Translations under genes and position numbers: made by a program
Notes under the pieces: generated by a model
What the model saw: only the letters and a program-made list of their open reading frames with translations
Told to the model about the DNA's origin: nothing
Database searches by the model: none
NCBI RefSeq assembly: GCF_036322625.1
Contig: NZ_AP027266.1
Span: 189,001 to 253,000 of the forward strand
Direction of reading: 5' to 3'
DNA length: 64,000 bases
Origin: Roseicyclus marinus
GTDB lineage: Bacteria > Pseudomonadota > Alphaproteobacteria > Rhodobacterales > Rhodobacteraceae
Shown: positions 8,116 through 16,208 of the stretch, one piece after another
Layout: the number at the start of each line of letters is the position of its first letter
How positions within the stretch are numbered: the stretch's first letter is position 1

Positions 8116-8996
8116 TGGCTGTCGCATCCACCGAAACCGCGATCCGGTCCTCGAATGCCGCGCGGGTGTTCATCTATCTCGTGCTGCTCCTGTTCGCGCT
8201 GTTCTACCTTTTGCCCTTCGGCATCATGCTGGTGAACTCGCTCAAACCCCTGTCGGAAATCACCGGCGGCAACATGATCGCCCTGCCGCAGGATTGGACG
8301 ATCGCGCCCTGGCTGTCGGCATGGTCCACGGCCCAGATCGGGGTCGAGCCGACGGGCCTGCGCCCCTATTTCATCAATTCCATCGTGATGGCCGTGCCAG
8401 CCGTGGTCCTGTCGACGGTGGTGGGGGCGCTGAACGGCTATGTCCTGACCAAGTGGCATTTCCGCGGCGCCACGATCATCTTTGGCCTCTTGCTGTTCTC
8501 GTGCTTCATCCCGTTCCAGATCGTGCTGATCCCGATGGCGCGCATCCTTGGGATTCTGGATGTGGCGGGGACGACGACGGGCTTGATCCTTGTGCATTTC
8601 GTCTACGGGATCGGCTTCACCACGCTCTATTTCCGCAATTACTACGCGGCCTTCCCGACAGAACTGGTGCGCGCGGCGCAAATCGATGGGGCGGGGTTCT
8701 TCCAGATCTTCTGGCGGATCATGCTGCCCTCGTCGGGGCCGATCATCGCGGTCAGCTTCATCTGGCAATTCACCAATATCTGGAACGACTTTCTGTTCGG
8801 GGCCTCCTTTGCCTCGGGGGGCGGGGCGCCGATGACGGTGGCGCTCAACAATCTCGTCAACTCTTCCACGGGGGTGCGCGAATACAACGTGCATTTCGCA
8901 GGTGCCATCATGGCCGCCGCCCCCACGCTTCTCGTTTATATCGTCGCGGGCCGCTATTTCGTGCGCGGTCTGATGGCGGGTTCTGTGAAAGGATAA
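8115..8996 (+). CDS. Sugar ABC transporter permease (MalG/UgpE-like)
   Basis: A 293-residue inner-membrane permease, the second half of the translocation pore. Hydrophobic segments run from about residue 16, and an EAA-loop (A-A-Q-I-D-G-A, then I-M-L-P-S-S) lies in the last third. The ATG at 8115 overlaps the upstream stop; a GTG one codon earlier is also open but less likely. It ends 4 bases before the ATPase gene. The pairing of a MalF-like with a MalG-like protein is standard for CUT1 carbohydrate importers. Confidence 0.92.
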   Translation: MAVASTETAIRSSNAARVFIYLVLLLFALFYLLPFGIMLVNSLKPLSEITGGNMIALPQDWTIAPWLSAWSTAQIGVEPTGLRPYFINSIVMAVPAVVLSTVVGALNGYVLTKWHFRGATIIFGLLLFSCFIPFQIVLIPMARILGILDVAGTTTGLILVHFVYGIGFTTLYFRNYYAAFPTELVRAAQIDGAGFFQIFWRIMLPSSGPIIAVSFIWQFTNIWNDFLFGASFASGGGAPMTVALNNLVNSSTGVREYNVHFAGAIMAAAPTLLVYIVAGRYFVRGLMAGSVKG

Positions 8997-9000
8997 CCCG

Positions 9001-10116
9001 ATGGGCTTTCTCGACATCGACAATGTCACCAAGTCCTATGGCGCGGTCGAAGTGCTGCACAAGGTCGACATCGCCGTGGAAGAGGGGGAATTCCTTGTCC
9101 TCGTCGGCCCCTCGGGCTGCGGCAAGTCCACGCTTCTGAACATGATCGCGGGGCTGGAGGGGATCACCTCGGGCGAGATCCGGATCAAGGACCGGGTGAT
9201 GAACGGCGTGCACCCGTCGCGGCGCAACATCGCGATGGTGTTCCAATCCTACGCGCTCTACCCCAACATGACGGTGGGCAAGAACATCACCTTTGGCCTC
9301 GAGATGCATGGCACGCCCAAGCCCGAGCGGGAAAAGGCGATGAAGGATGTGGCCCAGCTCTTGCAGATCGAGCATCTCCTGGACCGCAAGCCGGGGCAAT
9401 TGTCGGGCGGTCAGCGTCAGCGGGTGGCGATGGGCCGCGCGCTGGTGCGCAACCCCGATGTGTTCCTCTTTGACGAGCCGCTGTCGAACCTCGACGCGAA
9501 ACTGCGCGTCGACATGCGGACCGAGATCAAGAAGCTGCACCACCGGCTGGGCACGACCATCGTCTATGTCACCCATGACCAGATCGAGGCGATGACGCTC
9601 TCGACCCGGATCGCGGTCATGTTCAACGGCTATGTCCAGCAGCTCGGCACACCCAAGGAGATCTACGACACCCCCGCCAACCTGTTCGTTGCGACCTTCA
9701 TGGGCAGCCCCGCGATGAATGTCCTCAAGGTCCGGCTGGAGGAGCGCAACGGCATCCCCCATGCCGTGATGGCCGGGGCCGATGGCGGCGAACGCGCGCT
9801 GGCCATGCCCCATGCGCCCGCCGCCGCCCGATCCTATCTGGGGCGCGAGGTGATGCTGGGCATCCGCCCCGAGGCGATCACCGACCCCGAGGGCGCGGAC
9901 CGCAACGCCCGCAACATCCAGCCGCTGGCCAATACCGTCGGGGTGACCGAACCCGCCGGGGCCGACACCTTTGTCACCATGACGCTCGCGGGCAAGGATT
10001 GCGTCGCGCGGATGCGGGCGGATGCCGATGTGCGGCCCGGCCAACCCTTTGATTTCGCGGTCAACATGGACAAGGCGGTGCTCTTCGACATCGAGACCGA
10101 GACCCGCATCGCTTGA
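9001..10116 (+). CDS. Sugar ABC transporter ATP-binding protein (MsmK/UgpC/MalK-like)
   Basis: A 371-residue ATPase that powers the importer. It has Walker A G-P-S-G-C-G-K-S-T at 36-44, the Q-loop glutamine at 82, the signature L-S-G-G-Q at 134-138, Walker B F-L-F-D-E-P ending at about 160, and the H-loop His192. After about residue 240 comes the C-terminal regulatory domain of OB-fold type (TOBE) seen in MalK and UgpC. It is the last gene of the transporter operon: a textbook terminator follows 5 bases after the stop. Such ATPases sometimes serve several importers, but its position here argues for this one. Confidence 0.94.
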   Translation: MGFLDIDNVTKSYGAVEVLHKVDIAVEEGEFLVLVGPSGCGKSTLLNMIAGLEGITSGEIRIKDRVMNGVHPSRRNIAMVFQSYALYPNMTVGKNITFGLEMHGTPKPEREKAMKDVAQLLQIEHLLDRKPGQLSGGQRQRVAMGRALVRNPDVFLFDEPLSNLDAKLRVDMRTEIKKLHHRLGTTIVYVTHDQIEAMTLSTRIAVMFNGYVQQLGTPKEIYDTPANLFVATFMGSPAMNVLKVRLEERNGIPHAVMAGADGGERALAMPHAPAAARSYLGREVMLGIRPEAITDPEGADRNARNIQPLANTVGVTEPAGADTFVTMTLAGKDCVARMRADADVRPGQPFDFAVNMDKAVLFDIETETRIA

Positions 10117-10121
10117 TCCCG

Positions 10122-10157
10122 CGCCCGCAGGTCATCTCGGCCTGCGGGCGATTTTTT
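10122..10157 (+). terminator. Rho-independent terminator of the sugar transporter operon
   Basis: CGCCCGCAGG (10122-10131) pairs perfectly with CCTGCGGGCG (10141-10150) around a 9-base loop; an A and six T follow. It is the clearest intrinsic terminator in the window and separates the ABC transporter operon from the GMC/SDR/DUF993 operon. Confidence 0.92.
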
Positions 10158-10165
10158 CCGCTGGA

Positions 10166-10181
10166 ATTGGAACGATCCAAT
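10166..10181. promoter_or_regulatory. Candidate LacI-family operator O3 (upstream of the GMC/SDR/DUF993 operon)
   Basis: ATTGGAACGATCCAAT is a 16-base palindrome with 7 of 8 pairs matching and a central CG, as in LacI/GalR sites. It lies between the terminator at 10122-10157 and the GTG start at 10211. Its arms differ from O1 and O2, so it may be read by the second LacI protein, encoded at 15195 inside the operon it would control. Confidence 0.6.
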
Positions 10182-10210
10182 AGCTAAGTTGCAAGGGCAG
10201 GGAGGATCAG

Positions 10211-11686
10211 GTGAGCGACGCCGATATCATCATCGTCGGCTCCGGCATGGGGGGCGCGACGCTGGCCGCGGGGCTGGCGGCGACGGGCCTGCGCATCCTG
10301 ATCCTGGAGCGCGGTGAAAGGCTGGAGGATTGTGCCGAGGCGCGCGATCCCGCAGCGATCTTTGGCAAGGGCCATTTCCGCCCCGCCGAGACATGGCTGA
10401 CGCCCGAGGGCGCGCGATTCAATCCCGGCAATTACGCCTGCGTCGGCGGCAATTCCAAATTCTACGGCGCGGTGATGATCCGCTACCGCGAGGCCGATTT
10501 CGCCCCCATCCGCCACATGGGCGGCACCACACCCGGCTGGCCCTTTGCCTATGACACGCTCGCGCCGTGGTACACCCAAGCCGAGGCGCTCTATCAGGTG
10601 CGCGGGCAGGGCGGCATCGACCCGACCGAACCGCCGCGCGCCGCCGACTACCTTTTTCCCCCCGTCCCGCATGAGCCCGCCATCGTCGATCTCGACCACC
10701 GCCTGCGCGGGGTCGGCCTCCACCCCGCGCCCCTGCCGCTGGCCGTCGACATCGACCGCTGGCTTGCGCGCGCCGCAACGCCCTGGGATGCCTTCCCCGA
10801 CACGACGGGCGGCAAGCTCGACGCCGAAACCGCCGCGCTGACGCTCGCGTTGCAGCACCCCAATGTGCGGCTGCAAACCGGCGTCACCGTGCACCGGATC
10901 GAGGCCGAGGGCGACCGCATCACCGGTCTTCTTACCAGCGCCGGGCGTCTGACCGCGCCGCGTATCGTGCTGGCGGCAGGGGCGGTGCACACCGCCGCGC
11001 TGCTCCTGCGATCCGCCAATGCCGATCATCCCACGGGCCTTGCCAACCGCTCGGATCAGGTCGGGCGCAATTTCATGAACCACAACGCCTCGGCCCTGCT
11101 GGCGGTCTCGCCCCGCCGCAACGCGTCGATCTACCAGAAAACCCTGATGCTGAACGATTGGTATCTGACCGGCGGACCCAAGGGGGAACCGCTGGGCAAT
11201 ATCCAGCTTCTGGGCCGGGTTTCCGCCCCGATCCTTGCCGCGCAAACGGGTCTGCCGCGCGCCCTGGCCAAGCTGATCGCGGATCGCGCCATCGATTTCT
11301 ATGTCATGTCCGAGGATCTGCCCGACCCCGACAGCCGCGTCAGGGTCCGGGGCGATGACATCGTGCTGGACTGGCGGCGCTCCAACTGGGCGGCGCATGA
11401 GGCATTGGTCGCCCGCCTCAAGACCGCGCTCCGCAAGGCGGGGTTCCCCGTGCTTCTGTCCAAGCCCTTCGACCGCAGCACGCCGTCCCATCAATGCGGC
11501 ACCGCGCGGCTGGGCGCAGATCCCGCAACCAGCGTGACAGATTCCTATGGCCGCTGCCACGATCACCCCAATCTCTGGATCTGCGACGCGTCGCTCTTGC
11601 CGACCTCGGCGGCGGTGAACCCGTCGCTCACCATCGCGGCGCTGGCTTTGCGGCAGGCGGATCGCATCGCGCAGGAGGCCGCATGA
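10211..11686 (+). CDS. GMC-family FAD oxidoreductase (first)
   Basis: A 491-residue flavoprotein of the glucose-methanol-choline group, which oxidises alcohols, polyols and sugars. The N-terminal FAD site reads I-I-I-V-G-S-G-M-G-G-A, ending near 19, with an E-R-G near 36. A C-terminal H-Q-C-G-T-A-R-L-G segment and a final N-P-S-L-T-I stretch match the family's catalytic region. The start is GTG, supported by the ribosome site GGGAGGAT directly upstream; no ATG fits. No signal peptide is visible, so it is probably cytoplasmic. It is the first gene of the operon, overlapping the SDR gene by 4 bases. It resembles the gluconate/sorbose dehydrogenase-like members; the substrate is unknown. Confidence 0.85.
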   Translation: MSDADIIIVGSGMGGATLAAGLAATGLRILILERGERLEDCAEARDPAAIFGKGHFRPAETWLTPEGARFNPGNYACVGGNSKFYGAVMIRYREADFAPIRHMGGTTPGWPFAYDTLAPWYTQAEALYQVRGQGGIDPTEPPRAADYLFPPVPHEPAIVDLDHRLRGVGLHPAPLPLAVDIDRWLARAATPWDAFPDTTGGKLDAETAALTLALQHPNVRLQTGVTVHRIEAEGDRITGLLTSAGRLTAPRIVLAAGAVHTAALLLRSANADHPTGLANRSDQVGRNFMNHNASALLAVSPRRNASIYQKTLMLNDWYLTGGPKGEPLGNIQLLGRVSAPILAAQTGLPRALAKLIADRAIDFYVMSEDLPDPDSRVRVRGDDIVLDWRRSNWAAHEALVARLKTALRKAGFPVLLSKPFDRSTPSHQCGTARLGADPATSVTDSYGRCHDHPNLWICDASLLPTSAAVNPSLTIAALALRQADRIAQEAA

Positions 11687-12423
11687 GACGCGCATTGATC
11701 ACCGGCGGGCAGCAGGGCATCGGGTTGGGAATCGCGCAAGCGCTCCATGGCGCGGGCTGGCAGGTGGCGCTTGCCGCCGAGCTGTCGCCGGAGGCGGCGG
11801 TGGTGCAATCCGCCCTGGCCGGGATGCCGGGTGCGACCTATCACCGGCATGACCTGACGGACCTTGCGTCCATCCCCGCGCTGCTCGATGCCGTGGGGCC
11901 GGTCACGACGCTGATCTCCAACGCAGGCGTGCCTGCGATGGTGCGCGGCGACCTCTTGGACATGAAGCCCGACAGTTTCGACCGCTGCATCGACGTGAAC
12001 CTGCGCGGTGCCTTCTTTCTTGCACAAGATTGCGCGCGGCGGATGCGTGACCTGCCGCCCGATCCCTACCGGTCGATCTGTTTCATCACCTCGGTCTCTG
12101 CCACGATGGTCTCGCCCGACCGCGCGGAATACTGCATCTCCAAGGCAGGGGCCGCCATGATGGCGCAAGCCTTTGCCGCGCGGCTTGCGCCCGAGAATAT
12201 CGGCGTCTTCGACATCCGTCCCGGCATCATCGAAACGCCGATGACCGCGCCCGTCCGCGACCGCTATGACAGCCGCATCGCCGATGGCCTTGTCCCCGCC
12301 CGCCGCTGGGGCAATCCCGCCGATATCGCGCAAGTGATCCTGCCGCTTGCGCGCGGCGATTTCGCCTTTGCCACCGGGGCCGTGATCCCCGTCGATGGCG
12401 GGCTTTCCATTCACCGGCTCTAA
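11683..12423 (+). CDS. Short-chain dehydrogenase/reductase
   Basis: A 246-residue classical SDR that oxidises or reduces an alcohol/ketone with NAD(P). The cofactor motif is T-G-G-Q-Q-G-I-G at about 7-14; N-A-G is near 80-82; the catalytic residues are a Ser in I-T-S-V-S (about 137) and Tyr150/Lys154 in Y-C-I-S-K. The ATG at 11683 overlaps the preceding stop; the frame is open further upstream only because it runs through the GMC gene. Placed between two GMC oxidoreductases, it probably acts on the same carbohydrate or its keto product. An annotation as 3-oxoacyl-ACP reductase would be misleading in this context. Confidence 0.9.
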   Translation: MRRALITGGQQGIGLGIAQALHGAGWQVALAAELSPEAAVVQSALAGMPGATYHRHDLTDLASIPALLDAVGPVTTLISNAGVPAMVRGDLLDMKPDSFDRCIDVNLRGAFFLAQDCARRMRDLPPDPYRSICFITSVSATMVSPDRAEYCISKAGAAMMAQAFAARLAPENIGVFDIRPGIIETPMTAPVRDRYDSRIADGLVPARRWGNPADIAQVILPLARGDFAFATGAVIPVDGGLSIHRL

Positions 12424-12433
12424 AGGGGCGATC

Positions 12434-14020
12434 ATGGCCGAGGGGTTCGATTACATCATCATCGGCGGCGGCAGCGCGGGCTGTGTCCTGGCCGGCCGCC
12501 TGTCCGAGGATACGACGGCACGGGTGCTGCTGCTGGAGGCCGGGGGGCGCGACCGCAACCCGCTTTATCACCTGCCCGCAGGTTTCGCGAAAATGACCAA
12601 GGGCCTGGGCTCCTGGGGCTGGGAAACCGTGCCGCAGCGCCACATGAAGGGGCGCGTCTTTAACTATACCCAAGGCAAGGTCATCGGCGGCGGCTCCAGC
12701 CTCAACGCGCAGATCTACACGCGCGGCAATGCGCAGGATTACGACGAATGGCGGCAGATGGGCTGTGACGGCTGGGCCTACGACGATGTCCTGCCGTATT
12801 TCCGCAAGGCCGAGGACAACGACACCTACGACAACCGCTACCACGGCAAGGGCGGCCCCTTGGGCGTATCCCAACCCATCGCCCCCCTGCCGATCTGCGA
12901 GGCGTATTTCGAGGCGGCCGCCGCCCTCGGCATCCCGCGCAACATGGACATCAACGGCGAAACACAGGATGGCGTCTGCTATTACCAGCTGACCCAGCGC
13001 AACGCGCGCCGCTCCTCTGCCGCGATGGCCTATGTCGCCCCGAACGAGGGGCGGGCGAACCTGACCATCAAAACCGGCGCGCAGGTGCGGCGCATCACGG
13101 TCACGGGCGGCCGCGCCACGGGCGTCGAGTTGATGGACGGCACCCATGTCACCGCGACGACCGAGGTCATCCTGTCCTCCGGCGCCATCGGCTCCCCGCG
13201 CCTGTTGCAGCTGTCGGGCATCGGTCCGGCGGATCATCTGCAGGAACTGGGGATCGACGTGATCCTCGACCAGCCACAGGTGGGCGAGAACCTGCAAGAT
13301 CACCTCGATCTTTATTGCATCGTGGAACTGAGCGGCCCCTACAGCTACGACCGCTACGCCAAACCGCACTTGGCCGCCCTTGCCGGTCTGCAATACCTGC
13401 TGACGCGCAAGGGGCCGGTCGCCTCCTCGCTCTTTGAAACGGGCGGGTTCTGGTATGCCGACCGGGACGCCCGTTCCCCCGATATCCAGTTCCATCTCGG
13501 CCTTGGCACCGGCATCGAAAAGGGTGTCGCGGCCATGCCGCAGGGGGGCGTGACGCTCAATTCCTGCCACCTGCGCCCGCGCTCGCGTGGCAGCGTGCGG
13601 CTGGCCTCCAGCGATCCGGCCAAGGCCCCGCTGATCGACCCGAATTACCTGTCCGATCCCCATGACCGCGAGATGTCGATCCGGGGGCTGAAACTGACGC
13701 AAGAGATCATGGCCCAGGCGCCCCTTGCCAACTACGTGCTGGCCGAACGCCTGCCGGGGCCGGATGTGCGCACGGATCAGGACTATTTCGACTTCATCTG
13801 CGAACATTCCAAGACCTCGCACCATTGCGCGGGCACCTGCCGGATGGGCAGCGATCCTGCCGCCGTGGTCGACCCCCGCCTGCGGTTGAACGGCATCGCG
13901 GGGCTGCGCGTGGTGGACAATTCCATCATGCCCAAGGTCATTTCCTCCAACACCAATGCCGCCGCCATCATGATCGGCGAGAAAGCCGCCGACATGATCC
14001 GCCAAGACGCGAGGGCCTGA
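12434..14020 (+). CDS. GMC-family FAD oxidoreductase (second, choline-dehydrogenase-like)
   Basis: A 528-residue GMC flavoprotein, the length of BetA-type choline and alcohol dehydrogenases. The FAD motif I-I-I-G-G-G-S-A-G-C is at about 8-17, the GMC signature follows (G-G-G-S-S-L-N-A around 90), and the C-terminus has H-H-C-A-G-T-C-R-M-G and the N-T-N-A-A-A-I-M segment, with the catalytic His/Asn pair expected there. The chosen ATG (10 bases after the SDR stop) gives the usual N-terminus. It starts one base before the DUF993 gene ends the spacing series. Two unlike GMC enzymes in one operon suggest two successive oxidations, or two stereo- or position-specific ones. Confidence 0.88.
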   Translation: MAEGFDYIIIGGGSAGCVLAGRLSEDTTARVLLLEAGGRDRNPLYHLPAGFAKMTKGLGSWGWETVPQRHMKGRVFNYTQGKVIGGGSSLNAQIYTRGNAQDYDEWRQMGCDGWAYDDVLPYFRKAEDNDTYDNRYHGKGGPLGVSQPIAPLPICEAYFEAAAALGIPRNMDINGETQDGVCYYQLTQRNARRSSAAMAYVAPNEGRANLTIKTGAQVRRITVTGGRATGVELMDGTHVTATTEVILSSGAIGSPRLLQLSGIGPADHLQELGIDVILDQPQVGENLQDHLDLYCIVELSGPYSYDRYAKPHLAALAGLQYLLTRKGPVASSLFETGGFWYADRDARSPDIQFHLGLGTGIEKGVAAMPQGGVTLNSCHLRPRSRGSVRLASSDPAKAPLIDPNYLSDPHDREMSIRGLKLTQEIMAQAPLANYVLAERLPGPDVRTDQDYFDFICEHSKTSHHCAGTCRMGSDPAAVVDPRLRLNGIAGLRVVDNSIMPKVISSNTNAAAIMIGEKAADMIRQDARA

Positions 14021-14021
14021 G

Positions 14022-15185
14022 ATGCTGCTGCCGACCTATGCCGGAACGCTGGAGGACTACCGCCTGTCGGGCGACCCGCTGACCCCGCGCAGCCCCCGTG
14101 TGGCGCTCACCCGCACCGCCTTTGCCGCGGCCCATGTCATCAGCGACCCGATGGCCGAACGCAGCCCGTGGGATGGCCGCCCCGCCGTCGATTGGGAGGC
14201 GACACTGGGCTTTCGCCACCGGCTCTGGGATCAGGGTCTGGGTCTGGCCGAGGCGATGGATACCGCGCAGCGCGGCATGGGCGTGGATTGGCCCACCGCG
14301 CTCGAATTGATCCAACGCACCATGGCCGAGGCGCGGGCCCATCCCCTGCGCCCCCGCGTCGCCTGTGGCGCGGGCACCGATCACCTGACCCTGTCCGATC
14401 TCACCAGCCTTGACGCGATCCTTGCCGCCTATCGCACCCAGATGGAGGCGATCGAGGCCGCAGGCGGCCAGATCATCCTGATGGCCACCCGCGCCCTGCC
14501 CGCGATCAAGGCGGGGCCTGAGGATTACGCCGCGCTTTACGGAAAACTTATAGAAGAATCCGCAAACCCCGTGATCCTGCACTGGCTGGGCGACATGTTC
14601 GACCCCGCCCTGACCGGCTATTGGGGCGCGCAGGATATCGCGACGGCCAACAATGTCGTCCTCGACATCATCACGCGCCACGCCGCCAAGATCGACGGGA
14701 TCAAGATCAGCCTCCTCGATCAGGCGCACGAGGAATCGTTCCGCGCCAAGCTGCCGCCCGGTGTCCGCCTCTATACCGGCGACGATTTCAACTACGCCCC
14801 CCTGATCGAGGGCGACGGGACCCGCCATTCCCACGCGCTTCTGGGCATCTTTGCCGCCATCGCCCCCGCCGCCTCCCAGGCGCTGGAGGCGCTGGCGATG
14901 GGCGACAGCGCCACCTATCACGCGCTCTTCGCGCCCACCGTGCCCCTCAGCCGCGAAATCTTCAAACCACCGACCCGGTTCTACAAGGCGGGCATCGCCT
15001 TTCTGAGCTGGCTCAACGGCACGCAAAGCCATTTCATCATGCCCGGCGGCTTCCAATCCTCGCGCGAGATTGCGCATTACGCGCAGGTCTACCGCCTGGC
15101 CGATCAGGCGCGGCTCCTGTCCGACCCCGATCTGGCCCAAACCCGGATGCGATCGCTCTTGGCCTTGCACGGGATCGGCGGCTAA
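14022..15185 (+). CDS. DUF993 family protein, DapA-like TIM barrel (putative lyase/aldolase)
   Basis: A 387-residue protein I recognise as DUF993, a family of unproven function related to dihydrodipicolinate synthase. The sequence shows strand-like segments around I-I-L-M-A-T-R (about 151) and V-I-L-H-W-L-G (about 184), then D-G-I-K-I-S with Lys228. The G-I-K context matches the Schiff-base lysine of class I DapA-type aldolases, although the usual Tyr after the earlier strand is replaced by His. It starts one base after the GMC stop and sits in the middle of the operon. Aldol cleavage or dehydration of a keto-sugar acid is a reasonable inference, not shown. Confidence 0.8.
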   Translation: MLLPTYAGTLEDYRLSGDPLTPRSPRVALTRTAFAAAHVISDPMAERSPWDGRPAVDWEATLGFRHRLWDQGLGLAEAMDTAQRGMGVDWPTALELIQRTMAEARAHPLRPRVACGAGTDHLTLSDLTSLDAILAAYRTQMEAIEAAGGQIILMATRALPAIKAGPEDYAALYGKLIEESANPVILHWLGDMFDPALTGYWGAQDIATANNVVLDIITRHAAKIDGIKISLLDQAHEESFRAKLPPGVRLYTGDDFNYAPLIEGDGTRHSHALLGIFAAIAPAASQALEALAMGDSATYHALFAPTVPLSREIFKPPTRFYKAGIAFLSWLNGTQSHFIMPGGFQSSREIAHYAQVYRLADQARLLSDPDLAQTRMRSLLALHGIGG

Positions 15186-15194
15186 CTAGGGCGC

Positions 15195-16208
15195 ATGATC
15201 CGCCGCCCCACCATCCTCGATGTCGCCGCCCGCGCGGGCGTGTCGAAATCCACCGTGTCCCTGGTCCTGCAAGGGTCCAAACAGGTGCGCCCCGAAACCC
15301 GCGCCGCCGTTGAACGGGCCATGGCCGAGATCGGCTATGTCTACAACCGCGCGGCGGCCAACCTGCGCTCGGCCTCGGTGGGTCTGGTGGGTCTTGTGAT
15401 CAACGACCTGCGCAACCCGTTTTTCACCGAATTCGCGACCAGCCTGCAAATGGCGCTCGCGGCCGAAGGCTATGCCACCGTCATCGCCAATTCCGACGAG
15501 GATGCAGAGCTTCAGGCGAAACTGGTGGGCTCCATGATCGAACATGGCGTGTCCGCGCTCGTCATCTCGCCCGCCTATGGCGGCGCGTCCGAGACCTTCG
15601 ACCAATTGGCGCGCACCGGCCTGCCGGTGATGCAGGTGCTGCGCAAGATGGATGAGCGGACCGATCTCTTTCCCTTCGCCAGTTTCGATTATGCCAGCGG
15701 CAGCGCCATGGCCGCGCGCCACCTGCTCGAACAGGGCGCGCGCAACATCGCCTTTGTCGGGGGGCTGCCGGGCCGCGCCATCACGCGCGAACGCAAATCC
15801 GGCTGGCGCGAGGTGCTGAAATCCGAAGGGCATCAGGAAATCGCGCTCCACGGCAAATCCAGCCGCGCCTTCGGCATGCAGGCGGCGGGACAGCTCATCG
15901 CCGATCACCCCGATGTCGATGCCGCGATCTGTTTCAACGATCTCGTGGCGCTGGGCCTGATGGCCGGTTTCGCCCGCGCCGGTCGGCCCATCGGGGCGGA
16001 ATTCCGCGTCGTCGGCTTCGACGATATCGAAGAGGCGCAACAGGCCTGGCCGCCGCTCTCCTCGGTCGCTTGCGATATCGCCGGCTTCGCCCGCGACACG
16101 GCCACGCGCCTCTTGGCCTGGATGGTGGAGGGGCAGCGCCCCGCCCCCGAATTGCGCAGCCCCGTCCATCTCGTTTCCCGCATGTCCAGCACGGGCCATC
16201 CAGAATGA
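15195..16208 (+). CDS. LacI-family transcriptional regulator (second)
   Basis: A 337-residue LacI/GalR regulator. The HTH is at the extreme N-terminus: T-I-L-D-V-A-A-R-A-G-V, then S-K-S-T-V-S-L-V-L, and the hinge helix ends with N-L-R-S near 56-59. A sugar-binding domain fills the rest (for instance I-C-F-N-D-L-V-A and V-V-G-F-D-D-I-E late in the protein). It lies inside the operon, 9 bases after DUF993 and overlapping the glycerate kinase start by 4 bases, so it is made with the enzymes it probably controls. The palindrome at 10166-10181 is the likely target. The effector is probably the pathway substrate or an intermediate. Confidence 0.92.
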   Translation: MIRRPTILDVAARAGVSKSTVSLVLQGSKQVRPETRAAVERAMAEIGYVYNRAAANLRSASVGLVGLVINDLRNPFFTEFATSLQMALAAEGYATVIANSDEDAELQAKLVGSMIEHGVSALVISPAYGGASETFDQLARTGLPVMQVLRKMDERTDLFPFASFDYASGSAMAARHLLEQGARNIAFVGGLPGRAITRERKSGWREVLKSEGHQEIALHGKSSRAFGMQAAGQLIADHPDVDAAICFNDLVALGLMAGFARAGRPIGAEFRVVGFDDIEEAQQAWPPLSSVACDIAGFARDTATRLLAWMVEGQRPAPELRSPVHLVSRMSSTGHPE

